From CAYNGH01 sp964396845 (GTDB taxonomy: Bacteria > Vulcanimicrobiota > JAJTBE01 > CAYNGH01): a stretch of 31,951 bases of DNA. How positions within the stretch are numbered: the first letter of the stretch is position 1; every line of letters starts with the position of its first letter. The notes below the pieces were generated by a model. The model saw only the letters and a list, made by a program, of their open reading frames with translations. It was not told the DNA's origin and did no database searches. The stretch is from contig CAYNGH010000023.1 of the NCBI GenBank assembly GCA_964396845.1, positions 1 to 31,951 of the forward strand. Direction: 5' to 3'. Below, in pieces: positions 7,622-16,255 of the stretch. The translations under genes and the position numbers were made by a program.

Positions 7622-8692
7622 GTGATTACGAGAAAACCCACAAGACAGGTACTGGCCCGGGGAGTCCCCATTGGCGGGGGCGCGCCGGTGCTGGTGCAGT
7701 CCATGACCAGCGTTCCCACTGCTGATATTGATGCGACCCTGTCCCAGATTCGAAGGCTGGAAGAGGCAGGATGCGAACTGATCCGCTGTGGCATCCCCGA
7801 CATGGAATCGGCCCGGGCCTTGGGAAAGATTATCCAAGCCACGAAACTGCCCATATGCGCAGATATACACTTCGACTGGCGTCTTGCCCTGGAGGCCCTC
7901 GGGCAGGGAGTCCACAAACTGCGGATTAACCCCGGCAACATTGGGGATCCCCGCCGGGTCAGGGAGATTGCTCTGGCCTGTCAGGATCGGGGAGTACCCA
8001 TCCGCGTCGGTGTCAACGGTGGTTCCCTTGAGAAGAGGCTCATAAAAAAACACCGCGGGGTAACTCCCGAAGCCCTGGTGGAATCAGCCATGGGCCATTT
8101 GAAGCTACTGGAGGATGCCGGGTTTTCCCATGTGATTGTTTCCATAAAGGCTTCGTCAGTCCCTCTGACGGTGGAGGCCTGCCGGTTGTTTTCCCAGGTT
8201 TCCCATGTCCCCCTGCACCTGGGAATCACCGAGGCGGGAATGCCGGGATATGGCAGGGTAAAATCCGCCGTGGGCATCGGGATACTGCTTTATGAAGGCA
8301 TCGGCGACACCATAAGGGTTTCCCTGACAGGAGATCCGGCAGAAGAAGTCCGGTGCTGCTGGGACATATTAAAAGCCCTGGATATCCGCCGGCGGGGGCC
8401 TGAAATCATATCCTGCCCCACATGCGCCCGTTGCTGTATCGATGTGGAATCCATCGCCGGATCATTGGAAAGACGACTCCGGGGAGTATCCCATCCCATC
8501 ATGGTTGCAGTTATGGGATGCGCCGTCAACGGCCCGGGAGAAGCCCGGGAAGCCCATGTGGGCATCGCCGGGGGGAAAGGCGGAGGAGTTCTTTTTCGAT
8601 GCGGTGAGGTGGTGCGGGTTTTGCGGAATGAATCCCCGGAAGAAGCCCTGATGGAGGAAATCCACCGCATCACAGCAAATGATCCTCTGTAG
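7622..8692 (+). CDS. ispG: 4-hydroxy-3-methylbut-2-enyl diphosphate synthase
   Basis: IspG (GcpE) catalyses the penultimate step of the MEP isoprenoid pathway, reducing MEcPP to HMBPP with a [4Fe-4S] cluster. From the GTG at 7622 it has 356 residues, the normal length of the short bacterial form. The N-terminal TIM barrel starts with TRQVLARGVPIGGGAPVLVQSM, the family hallmark, and has RINPGNIG. The C-terminal cluster domain has SCPTCARCC (Cys265, Cys268, plus extra Cys271-272) and MGCAVNGPGEA (third ligand Cys300). The in-frame TTG at 7586 was rejected because it overlaps the promoter and adds residues unlike the family. No ribosome site is visible before the GTG, consistent with a leaderless mRNA. 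It is followed by the ProRS-like gene after 82 bases and may be cotranscribed with it. Confidence 0.95.
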   Translation: MITRKPTRQVLARGVPIGGGAPVLVQSMTSVPTADIDATLSQIRRLEEAGCELIRCGIPDMESARALGKIIQATKLPICADIHFDWRLALEALGQGVHKLRINPGNIGDPRRVREIALACQDRGVPIRVGVNGGSLEKRLIKKHRGVTPEALVESAMGHLKLLEDAGFSHVIVSIKASSVPLTVEACRLFSQVSHVPLHLGITEAGMPGYGRVKSAVGIGILLYEGIGDTIRVSLTGDPAEEVRCCWDILKALDIRRRGPEIISCPTCARCCIDVESIAGSLERRLRGVSHPIMVAVMGCAVNGPGEAREAHVGIAGGKGGGVLFRCGEVVRVLRNESPEEALMEEIHRITANDPL

Positions 8693-8774
8693 CTTGTGAA
8701 CTGCATTACCCTCATCAAATAGAAATTATCTCATCACTGATTGCCGTAAAAAATTGAAAGGACCCAATTTCACC

Positions 8775-10460
8775 ATGAGAATGAGCCGGGCCCTGATCCC
8801 CACCCAGAAAGACTCACCCCGGGATATTCAGATTGAAAGCCATCAGCTGTTGCTTCGTTCAGGGATGATTCATCCCGCCGGTGGTGGCGGTTTTATCATC
8901 ATGCCTGCAGGGATGCGGGTATTGAACAAACTCACAGAATTAATCGCCGGCAGGCTTTTAAATATGGGCGCTCAGGAAGTGTCCCTGCCGGGATTGACCA
9001 GTTTGGAAGGGGATGATGGCGGAGGCAGTATTTTTTCCCGCAATGCCGGGCTTCACCGGGCTGTGGCCCAGTTGGCCGCTGTCAAGGTCGAGTCCGGCGG
9101 GATCCTTCCCCTGATGTTGTTTCACCGGGGATGGCGGACTGCCCGGGGCGAAAAACTCCGGGGAGGACTGCTCCGATCCCGGGAATATTTTGCCCTGGGG
9201 GGTTATGGTTTATATGGCGACAAAGAATCCCTGGATGACTCCTTCGAAGAGATTGCCGGGATCCTGCATGATTATCTTGCCGGGCTGGATTTGAATGTTT
9301 TAAAAATCATATCCGGAGGCATCAGCGAAACAATAAAATTTGCAATACCTTCAAGCCAGGGAGATGAAGAGATCCTGCAGTGTCCCGGCTGTGGTTATTC
9401 CGCTGATCCCCCAGGGACTGCCCCGTCAGCTCCGTCGAATTCTATAACAGAATCATCGCCAGGCCAAGGAGAATACCGGGAAGTTCACACTCCGGGAGTA
9501 ACAACCATCGACAGCCTTTCCCGAGTTCTAAATATTCCTGCAGATCAGATTATCAAATCCATGGTATTCATCGCCGACGGCAACCCGGTAATGGCTCTGG
9601 TGCCGGGGAATCGGGATCTGAACCCCTTTCTTCTTCGTAAAGCCATAGGAGCCGGGGATCTCCGGCAGGGGGACGAGAAGACCATCCAGTCTTTCACCGG
9701 CGGGCCAGTGGGCTTTTCCGGCCCAGTGGGGATTGATCCTGTTAGAATCATCCAGGATGAAGCCATACCCCGGATGAAAGCTACAGTGACAGGAGCAAAC
9801 CGCAGGGATTATCATCTGACAGGAGTTGTGCCGGGGCTGCATTTTAATGCGTCAACAACTGCATCCCTGGCCACAGCCCGGGACGGTGACGGGTGTCCCC
9901 GATGTGGTAAACCCCTTGAGAGCCGAAAAGTTTTTTCCGTGGCAAAACTTGAGAAGACCGATGATTATTATACAGCTCCTGCCGGGGCAATGGTGGAATC
10001 CCACGGCAATCGCCGGGTGATGCTGATGAACTGTTTTTCTCTGGGACTGACCCGGCTTCTGGGAGTGATGGCCCAGGAAAACCGCGACAAAAACGGCCTC
10101 ATCTGGCCCCATGGAGTGGCCCCATATCAGGCTGTCATCACCGTGGTGAACTATGAGGATCCTCTGCAGAGAGATGTATCAGACAGGCTTTACCGGGAGC
10201 TGACCGGCGCGGGGATCCACTGCCTCCTTGATGACCGGGATCGAAGGCCGGGATTCAAATTCAAGGATGCGGAGCTTCTGGGGATTCCTGTCATGGTTGT
10301 TGTAGGCAGGAAAACAAAAGATGAAGGGCTGGTGGAGATAAAAATCCGCAAAACCGGCGGGAGTGAACTTTGTCCGGTTGATGCGGGAGCCAGAAAGGTT
10401 TTTGAAACCCTTGGGGGAACCTTTAACAGGACAGAACTTGCTATGGAGGGCAAATGTTAG
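8775..10460 (+). CDS. proS: Divergent prolyl-tRNA synthetase-like protein
   Basis: The ATG at 8775 gives 561 residues; the N-terminus SRALIPTQKDSPRDIQIESHQ aligns with bacterial ProRS. A class II core (about 1-200), an inserted INS/YbaK editing domain (about 245-360), a motif 3 region (LGLTR near 423) and an anticodon-binding domain (WPHGVAPYQ to the end) are in the normal order. The INS domain looks sound (IIKSMVF with the editing Lys, GFSGPVG, TGANRRDYH). The synthetase core does not: the usual GPTHEE is replaced by SRNAGLH, motif 2 FRxE reads WRTA, MKDAYSF reads ALGGYGL, GHIFQLG reads FSVAKLE, and GCYGIG reads NCFSLG. CxxC pairs near 203 and 374 may bind zinc. It could be a fast-evolving true ProRS or a paralogue that only edits. 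It overlaps tsaC by 7 bases. Confidence 0.8.
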   Translation: MRMSRALIPTQKDSPRDIQIESHQLLLRSGMIHPAGGGGFIIMPAGMRVLNKLTELIAGRLLNMGAQEVSLPGLTSLEGDDGGGSIFSRNAGLHRAVAQLAAVKVESGGILPLMLFHRGWRTARGEKLRGGLLRSREYFALGGYGLYGDKESLDDSFEEIAGILHDYLAGLDLNVLKIISGGISETIKFAIPSSQGDEEILQCPGCGYSADPPGTAPSAPSNSITESSPGQGEYREVHTPGVTTIDSLSRVLNIPADQIIKSMVFIADGNPVMALVPGNRDLNPFLLRKAIGAGDLRQGDEKTIQSFTGGPVGFSGPVGIDPVRIIQDEAIPRMKATVTGANRRDYHLTGVVPGLHFNASTTASLATARDGDGCPRCGKPLESRKVFSVAKLEKTDDYYTAPAGAMVESHGNRRVMLMNCFSLGLTRLLGVMAQENRDKNGLIWPHGVAPYQAVITVVNYEDPLQRDVSDRLYRELTGAGIHCLLDDRDRRPGFKFKDAELLGIPVMVVVGRKTKDEGLVEIKIRKTGGSELCPVDAGARKVFETLGGTFNRTELAMEGKC

Positions 10461-11524
10461 AGCACAAGAACACCAAGGTATATAATGTCAAAAACCGGGC
10501 GCAATCCCGGCGCACTATCCAGAAGGCTGCCGAGGTCATCCGGGATGGCGGGCTGGTCTGCTTTCCCACGGAAACCGTTTACGGAGTGGGAGCCGATGCA
10601 TCCAACGAAAAAGCCGTCGCCGACATATACCGGGCCAAGAACCGTTCCTTTGAGAACCCCATGGCCCTTCACCTCCATTCAGTTGATCAGGTGGAGAAGT
10701 ATGTAAAAAAAATCAACCACCGGGCCCGGCTTCTCATGGATAAATTTCTGCCGGGGCCCCTGATGCTTATCTTTGAGAAGAACGAGAATGTCCTTCCCAT
10801 CGTCACCGGCGGTCTGCGAAAGGTGGGAATCCGGGTTCCCCGGCATGACCTGTGCCTCGATTTTCTGTCGGAGTGCGGGACGCCGGTGGCAGCCACTTCC
10901 GCCAACCAGTCGGGGCGTCTGGCTTGTGTCAAGGCCGGCGACATACTGGAGGACCTGGGAGGCAAGATCGACGTGCTCCTTGATGTGGGTCGGACTCCTC
11001 TGGGGATAGAATCAACGGTGCTGGATGTCACCAGCGATCCCCCAAGAATAATCCGCTCCGGCTTTATCCCCATGGAAGATATTGCAGTCACCATCGGCAT
11101 TGCCCCGATTTTCTCCGACAATGTAATAACCTCTTCCCGGGAGGATCCCATCCGGGGGCATGAATTCCGGCTTATTCTGTTAGAAGGCGAAGCAGAAAGG
11201 GTTGTCAAGAAAATGAACAGCTACCTGAAGCTGTACAAAGAAAAGAAAATCGGCCTGGTGGTCACTGATGAAACCTCGGAAATGCTGCCGGACAGCCCCC
11301 TGCTTCGCAAGATGGGGCCTCGCAATGAACCGGCGGTAGTAGCTATGAGGATTTTTGAGATTCTTCGGGATCTTGAACGGGACGGCGTGGAAATAACCCT
11401 GATGGAAGGAATCCCCAGGGAAGGTCTTGGCAGAACCCTGATGATCAAGATGTGCCGTATGGCCCGGGAAGTTATCAGGCTGGTGACTGAACCCGAAGAG
11501 CAGGAAGGGAATGTTGCGAAATGA
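10454..11524 (+). CDS. tsaC: L-threonylcarbamoyladenylate synthase (Sua5 type)
   Basis: This 356-residue protein makes threonylcarbamoyl-AMP from threonine, bicarbonate and ATP for the t6A37 modification of ANN-decoding tRNAs. The YrdC domain spans about 18-205: FPTETVYGVGADA, the K62-x-R64 pair in AKNRSFENPM, PGPLMLIF, GLRKVGIRVPRH and TSANQSG. A C-terminal Sua5 domain follows a linker (about 235-350), so it is the long Sua5/YwlC form rather than short TsaC. GGAGGG precedes the ATG, which overlaps the end of the proS-like gene (ATGTTAG), and its own end overlaps the next gene by ATGA. The neighbouring ywlE and rpiB homologues match the Firmicutes order. Confidence 0.93.
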   Translation: MLEHKNTKVYNVKNRAQSRRTIQKAAEVIRDGGLVCFPTETVYGVGADASNEKAVADIYRAKNRSFENPMALHLHSVDQVEKYVKKINHRARLLMDKFLPGPLMLIFEKNENVLPIVTGGLRKVGIRVPRHDLCLDFLSECGTPVAATSANQSGRLACVKAGDILEDLGGKIDVLLDVGRTPLGIESTVLDVTSDPPRIIRSGFIPMEDIAVTIGIAPIFSDNVITSSREDPIRGHEFRLILLEGEAERVVKKMNSYLKLYKEKKIGLVVTDETSEMLPDSPLLRKMGPRNEPAVVAMRIFEILRDLERDGVEITLMEGIPREGLGRTLMIKMCRMAREVIRLVTEPEEQEGNVAK

Positions 11525-12507
11525 AGTTTGATGGAAGCTTGAAGAATATATTGTTTGTCTGCACCGGAAATACATGTCGGAGTCCCTTTGCAGAGTTTAT
11601 GATGAGGAAACTCCTGGAGGAAAGGCTGGGGGACGATGCCGCATCAAAAATCCGCATCTCCTCGGCGGGCACCTATGCTTTTTCCGGGGTGGAGCCTCCC
11701 CCGGATGCCCAGCGATCTGCCAGGGAATTTGATGTGGATTTATCCCCTCACCGGTCCCGGTCGATTCATCTTTCCATGATGGAGGCGGCAGACTTGATCC
11801 TGTGTATGACGGCAATGCACAAGGCTCACTTAGTGGCCCGGTTTCCCTGGTTTGAGGATCGGATATTCATTCTGAAAAAATATGCCGGGGGAAGATACAG
11901 CCAGGGGGAGATGGAAACCACCGATGAATCCTTTGACATAGATGATCCCATCGGCAAGGGAATCGGGGAATACCGCAAGGTTTTCGGTGAAATTCGAGAA
12001 TATATGGACGGAATCATATCCCTGTGGCAGGAGCAGGAGGAATTCCGCCGGAGGGTTGAGGAGTCATACAGCATCATTGCCGGCAGTGATCATGCCGGGT
12101 TTAATCTGAAAACAGACCTGGTGGAGTACCTGGAAGAACAGGGACACAAGGTCACCGATATCGGGGCCAGGGGGGAATCTCCTTCGGTGGATTACCCTGA
12201 CTTTGCCCGGCCCGTAGCCGATGCCGTCGCCGGGGGAAAATATGATTTCGGACTGTTGGTCTGCGGTTCCGGGGTTGGAGTTTCCATTACCGCCAACCGG
12301 GTCCCCGGTGTCAGGGCAGTTCTGGCCCGAGATGCCCTCACCGCGGTTTTATCCCGCCGGCACAACCGGAGCAATATTCTCTGTCTGGGAGAACGTTTCA
12401 CCACAGGTACCGTGGCCCGGGACATACTGGATCGATGGTTGGCAACCCAGTTTGACGGTGGGCGTCATACCTCCCGGATAAAGAAGATAGACATCGGGGA
12501 AAGTTAG
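11521..12507 (+). CDS. Fused low-MW protein (arginine) phosphatase and ribose-5-phosphate isomerase B
   Basis: This is a two-domain protein of 328 residues. Residues 8-175 are a low-molecular-weight phosphatase of the YwlE class with P-loop CTGNTCRSP (Cys14, Arg20) and the general acid Asp142 in DDPIG. A short charged linker leads to a complete RpiB domain from about 183: IAGSDHAGFNLK, DYPDFA, VCGSGVGVSITAN (Cys248) and SRRHNRSNILCLGER. RpiB interconverts ribose-5- and ribulose-5-phosphate in the pentose phosphate pathway; YwlE removes phosphate from arginine (Thr in P-loop position 2, as here, is typical of arginine phosphatases rather than tyrosine phosphatases). In many Firmicutes these are adjacent separate genes, so a fusion is plausible. 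It starts in an ATGA overlap with tsaC. Confidence 0.93.
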   Translation: MKFDGSLKNILFVCTGNTCRSPFAEFMMRKLLEERLGDDAASKIRISSAGTYAFSGVEPPPDAQRSAREFDVDLSPHRSRSIHLSMMEAADLILCMTAMHKAHLVARFPWFEDRIFILKKYAGGRYSQGEMETTDESFDIDDPIGKGIGEYRKVFGEIREYMDGIISLWQEQEEFRRRVEESYSIIAGSDHAGFNLKTDLVEYLEEQGHKVTDIGARGESPSVDYPDFARPVADAVAGGKYDFGLLVCGSGVGVSITANRVPGVRAVLARDALTAVLSRRHNRSNILCLGERFTTGTVARDILDRWLATQFDGGRHTSRIKKIDIGES

Positions 12508-12523
12508 CTGACCTGGACTGCTC

Positions 12524-13150
12524 TTATTGTTTTTTTAAATATTCCACTACACCGCTGGTGCCGACTTTTTTTTCCAGGGCAAACATATTCTGCACAGCCC
12601 GGCCATATTTCCAGGTCCTGATTTTTTCGATTTTTCTGGCTTCGGCTTTCTGGCCCATATCCTTCAGAATCCTATGCTCCACCCACCGGGCCAGACCTTC
12701 CCGGCCATAGCGATCTGTGGGCATTATATCCTGCTCCCGACAGAAGGCGTGGATCATTTCGTGGGCCAGCACTGCCTTGAATCTCTCCCGAGGCAGTCCT
12801 TTTTTAAGATAAACCAGGTGAATCATCTCCCGGTTCTTGAGGCGATCGTAATGATACCGGCCAAGATTCCCGTTCAGCTCCATAATTATTCCCCGCAGGT
12901 CAAAACTGGCGCCGGAATATAGCTCCAGCACCACGGGTTTCTGAATGGTTATGCCGAAAGTTTTGTTCAGATAGTTTTCCACTTCTCTTCGAAGCATCTT
13001 TGCATGGAGCAGGTCTGTGACCGCGTCAAAATCAGCAATTTCAGATGAGTAAAACTGAAAATCACTCTGACCGGTCAATGCCCTCTCAAATATCCGGACA
13101 ATCACGACGATAAATCGCTTGATATATCCAAAAAATGATTTTAAAAGCAT
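12524..13150 (-). CDS. DA1-like zinc metallopeptidase, membrane-anchored
   Basis: This 208-residue protein has an N-terminal hydrophobic stretch (about 6-22) that could be a membrane anchor or uncleaved signal. The catalytic motif HEMIH (H130, E131, H134) is followed by EGLARWVEHRI (E151), which matches the arrangement of the DA1-like peptidase family and related minigluzincins. The C-terminal helix (RTWKYGRAVQNMFALEKKVGTSGVVEYLKK) resembles the amphipathic end of that family. The substrate is unknown. The ATG at 13150 has GGAG about 8 bases upstream. It is last in a minus-strand group with a secreted protein and a zinc-ribbon membrane protein. Confidence 0.8.
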   Translation of the reverse strand: MLLKSFFGYIKRFIVVIVRIFERALTGQSDFQFYSSEIADFDAVTDLLHAKMLRREVENYLNKTFGITIQKPVVLELYSGASFDLRGIIMELNGNLGRYHYDRLKNREMIHLVYLKKGLPRERFKAVLAHEMIHAFCREQDIMPTDRYGREGLARWVEHRILKDMGQKAEARKIEKIRTWKYGRAVQNMFALEKKVGTSGVVEYLKKQ

Positions 13151-13246
13151 TCAACCACTCCGGGACTGGATTCAGGGGCAACTGTTGCCTGTAGGCTGGC
13201 CGGTGACAATATTAATCGCAGGAGCCGGAAACTGTCCATGTCAGCT

Positions 13247-13759
13247 TCAGGGAGCTTCCGCCGGTATCTCCATTTTCCACTGGCCTTCAAACTGGATTTT
13301 CTTCACCCGCAACCATGATATGATAAAATAACCCACCGGGGACTCTCCTTCAAAGGTTCGGTAGCCGTCATGGCCGATATGTTCCACCTGTACAAAACCC
13401 GACTGGGTTTTTCCATCCTTGAGAACTACCAGGGCTTTGCTGTAATCCCAACCAGAAATATTGGTGGTCAACCCGTCCATTTCTATGGAGCTGATATCCT
13501 CCTTGGGGATGAAAAAAATCGGCGACTGTCCCTGGGGGCCGGAGCAGAGAATCAGATGATGCCTGTGACTGCTGTCATAGCAATCGGTCACGATATGTTC
13601 CCGCCCGTCACGATCCAGGATCCTGACCCGGGTGTTGATTAAAACCCGGGGATCCCTCATGGGAGGAGATTCCTCCATAATTGCCAGGGCCGGTGTAATC
13701 AGGCCGAGGATAATCAAGATTAATATTGATAAAACTTTCAGGCTTCTTCTGTCAGCCAT
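13247..13759 (-). CDS. Hypothetical exported protein
   Basis: The family was not recognised. The ATG at 13759 (MADRRSLKVLSILILIILG) gives 170 residues and a clear Sec signal peptide, with cleavage likely after TPALA near residue 27. The longer frame to 14146 was rejected because it runs antisense-frame through the next gene and lacks a ribosome site there, while GGGAGG precedes 13759. The mature part is beta-rich, with two short strand-turn units (VRILDRDGREHIV and LVVLKDGKTQSGFV) that look like SH3- or LSm-like barrels, and a HRHH stretch. It lies 38 bases after the zinc-ribbon gene and 96 before the DA1-like peptidase, so the three are probably cotranscribed. Confidence 0.75.
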   Translation of the reverse strand: MADRRSLKVLSILILIILGLITPALAIMEESPPMRDPRVLINTRVRILDRDGREHIVTDCYDSSHRHHLILCSGPQGQSPIFFIPKEDISSIEMDGLTTNISGWDYSKALVVLKDGKTQSGFVQVEHIGHDGYRTFEGESPVGYFIISWLRVKKIQFEGQWKMEIPAEAP

Positions 13760-13797
13760 ATTGGATGAAACCTCCCGATGGTTATTGGAGTGCCGGG

Positions 13798-14424
13798 TCA
13801 GACCCGGAAAACATTGTTGACAATGGCCGCGGCAAAGGACCCGATGACAAGGCCCAGAAGTCCCCCGGCAATCTGGTAAACCACCCGATCCACCGACAGG
13901 GTAACATATTCCGAGATAAGTTTCAGCACCCCGGGATCTGTTGAATAGTGAATCCCCGCAAGAACTCCCACCAGGGTGATGACCACTGAAACCAGCTTCA
14001 TCAGCTTCTGCATCTGCAGTCGAGTGATGCCTTCCTTGGCGGCGTTTGATGAGAGCAGTACCTGAAGACACGATGAACAGACCGCCCGTTCGCCATGCTT
14101 GGAAAGGGTGGTCTGGGCACCGCACAAGGCACAGCGGGGCCCGCACTTGGGACAGCCGATGGGACTCTTTTCATTGTCACTGAAGAACTGATATATATGC
14201 CATCCGCATATCCCGGTCACCCCACAGCTTGGGCAGGTGGCCCTTTCCTCGGGTTCTTTTCCGCAGATGACGCATTTATTGGCAAGGTTGACTGCACCGG
14301 CAGATTTTTCCTCCCGGGCCAGGGCAGGTCTGTCCTTGACAATAGCCCCGCACTGCTGACAGACATCCATCTCCACTCCAACCTTGCTGTTACACCTGGG
14401 ACAAATCTTGAACTGTGAAGGCAT
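13798..14424 (-). CDS. Zinc-ribbon membrane protein
   Basis: The 208-residue protein begins with a zinc ribbon (CPRCNSKV ... CQQCGAI, Cys8/11/22/25) followed by three more CxxC pairs (CVICG, CPSCG, CPKCG/CALCG, CSSC) to about residue 118, so several structural zinc sites are likely. Two hydrophobic segments close the chain (about 144-160 and 185-203). The Cys-rich part probably faces the cytoplasm. No enzyme motif is visible; it may be a scaffold or regulator of the downstream peptidase and exported protein (inference). A GGGGG ribosome site and a TATAAT box lie immediately upstream, leaving a very short leader. Confidence 0.8.
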   Translation of the reverse strand: MPSQFKICPRCNSKVGVEMDVCQQCGAIVKDRPALAREEKSAGAVNLANKCVICGKEPEERATCPSCGVTGICGWHIYQFFSDNEKSPIGCPKCGPRCALCGAQTTLSKHGERAVCSSCLQVLLSSNAAKEGITRLQMQKLMKLVSVVITLVGVLAGIHYSTDPGVLKLISEYVTLSVDRVVYQIAGGLLGLVIGSFAAAIVNNVFRV

Positions 14425-14437
14425 AACTTACCCCCGT

Positions 14438-14443
14438 ATTATA
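14438..14443 (-). promoter_or_regulatory. -10 box for the zinc-ribbon gene
   Basis: TATAAT on the minus strand lies 13 bases before the ATG at 14424, so the transcript leader would be only about 7 bases and consist mainly of the GGGGGT ribosome site. No clear -35 was found. Confidence 0.4.
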
Positions 14444-14503
14444 ATCTTTATTTTTCCCGCAACAGATAATATTCATCCGCCATGCCCATTACCCTTTCCC
14501 CGG

Positions 14504-16255
14504 TCAAAAAATGAAACCATCCTGAATATTCCACTGCTTTATCCCCTTCACCCGGTATAGCATGAATCCCATCAGGGCGTACCCGTCAGAGTATCCATCC
14601 ACCGGCTCCAGTATAAGATGATCCTCATACCATTGAAAACGATCCCCGAAATTTTTATCGTTCACCGCGGACATGTGAAGATAGACTGGCCGTCTTTCCC
14701 GGTAAATCCAGCGGTGCATGTCCCGGATCATGGGCCGGGCCGAGTAAGGTTTCTCCGGGTCGAAGTCCAGATAGCCTTTCAGAGGGACTGCCATCGCATA
14801 TTGGAGGTGAGAAAAGAAATGAGGCCATGGCCTGCGCACACCCCGATCCGACACAACCAGAGCTTCGGGATCCATCCGGCGGGATTGTTCCCGGAGAAAG
14901 ACATACTCCCTGGCCCATATGGATTTGAAGGTTATGAAGGAATGAAATCTGACCGGGACAAAAATCAGGGCCAGGATAAGAAATCCCGTTACCAGGGGAA
15001 CTGCCCTGGGCCGGTTCTTTCGGAAATAATCCACCAGGTAGGTTGCTGCCAGTCCTGCCAGTATAATCAGCGCACTGTTCTGGTGAGAGGAATTCCTCCA
15101 GGAGTCGAGGGTACGCATCGATGAAAACTCACAGGAAGGATTGATGGAATAAAAAATCTGCATAAACAGGAACCAGCCCAGCATGAACCAGGCTGCCCGG
15201 CGATCCTTGTGCCACAGGGCCCATCCCCCCAGAAGGGCCAGAATGGTCATAAAAAGGGGCTGGATGCGGTTGGACACCCAGAAGATGACATTGCTCTGCA
15301 GGTTGGATATGATATGATTGCGGATGTGGATAGAGCTTTCGTAAAAATAATAATACCCCGTGGTAATGCCGAATATGCTCACCGTGGCCGCGGGGATATA
15401 AAACAACACAAAGAGAATCAGGGCAATATAAATATGAGGTTTCCCAAACTCCCTTCGGGGGTTTTTGTGGAAAAGGAAAAAAAACGCCAGCAGAAGGGGA
15501 GCCAGCACAAGAAAAGCTTCCTGCCGGATATTGACGGTAAAGGACAGGGAAAGAAACGCCAGATACAGAAGGGCGGGCTTTTCTTCCCGGTGGTATATGG
15601 TCATCAGGGTCAGAGTCAGAAACAGAAAAAACACGGAGCTGGTTCCCATGGCTGAGGAAGTGGAAAGCCGGAGAAAAACCGGGACCATGGAAAAGAAGCC
15701 CGCAGCCCAAAGACCGCTCTGGTGGGATTCAAAAAATATGCTGACAAAATAAAACACCAGCAGAACCGAAAGAGAAGACAGCAGGGCAGACAAGGCATAT
15801 GCCAGCTGAACATTCACCTGGCCCGCCAGCCCGAAAGCCAGGGAAATTAGAAAGGGCCAGCCGGCAGTACACACCAAAAAATTATACGGCCTGATAATCT
15901 GCTTTGCCAGAAGATTGATGCCGTTGCGATGAAAGCTCTCCGCGGTTTCAATGAACAAGGTTTCATCATAATAGACCTGGGGATGATGATCCAGAATGAC
16001 AAACCGCATTACCAGGGAAAGGGCAAAAATCCCCATAAGCACAAAGCCTGCCCATCGGGGTGTCTGGCGGATATGCTTTGCCAGAACCCGCCAGTTGACG
16101 GCAAACAGGGCAACCAGAGAAATAAACAACAACACCAGAACAGGATAATACCAGTGAACCAGAAAATCCACAACATGGCCGGCATTATCGGGATCCGACT
16201 GGACTGACTGGCGGACTGTCTGGATTAAATCCAGGAGATTTTCCCGGAAGTTCAA
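14504..16255 (-). CDS. GT-C family membrane glycosyltransferase (PMT/ArnT-like)
   Basis: This 583-residue polytopic protein has about a dozen hydrophobic helices over residues 35-430 and a soluble C-terminal part. The first extracytoplasmic loop carries YYDETLF (Asp97, Glu98), the acidic pair that acts in catalysis in GT39/ArnT-type GT-C enzymes. Such enzymes move a sugar from a polyprenyl phosphate carrier to a protein, lipid or glycan outside the cytoplasmic membrane. The acceptor is unknown. It overlaps the upstream GT2 gene by 4 bases (ATGA), and that gene probably supplies the polyprenyl-phosphate sugar. It is the last gene of a tightly coupled four-gene operon. No clear terminator was seen after it. 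Confidence 0.88.
   Translation of the reverse strand: MNFRENLLDLIQTVRQSVQSDPDNAGHVVDFLVHWYYPVLVLLFISLVALFAVNWRVLAKHIRQTPRWAGFVLMGIFALSLVMRFVILDHHPQVYYDETLFIETAESFHRNGINLLAKQIIRPYNFLVCTAGWPFLISLAFGLAGQVNVQLAYALSALLSSLSVLLVFYFVSIFFESHQSGLWAAGFFSMVPVFLRLSTSSAMGTSSVFFLFLTLTLMTIYHREEKPALLYLAFLSLSFTVNIRQEAFLVLAPLLLAFFFLFHKNPRREFGKPHIYIALILFVLFYIPAATVSIFGITTGYYYFYESSIHIRNHIISNLQSNVIFWVSNRIQPLFMTILALLGGWALWHKDRRAAWFMLGWFLFMQIFYSINPSCEFSSMRTLDSWRNSSHQNSALIILAGLAATYLVDYFRKNRPRAVPLVTGFLILALIFVPVRFHSFITFKSIWAREYVFLREQSRRMDPEALVVSDRGVRRPWPHFFSHLQYAMAVPLKGYLDFDPEKPYSARPMIRDMHRWIYRERRPVYLHMSAVNDKNFGDRFQWYEDHLILEPVDGYSDGYALMGFMLYRVKGIKQWNIQDGFIF

Noticed and set aside
13760..14146. N-terminal extension of the exported protein gene to 14146
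   Set aside because: It runs out of frame through the zinc-ribbon gene, reads as low-quality protein, and the ribosome site and signal peptide support the start at 13759.
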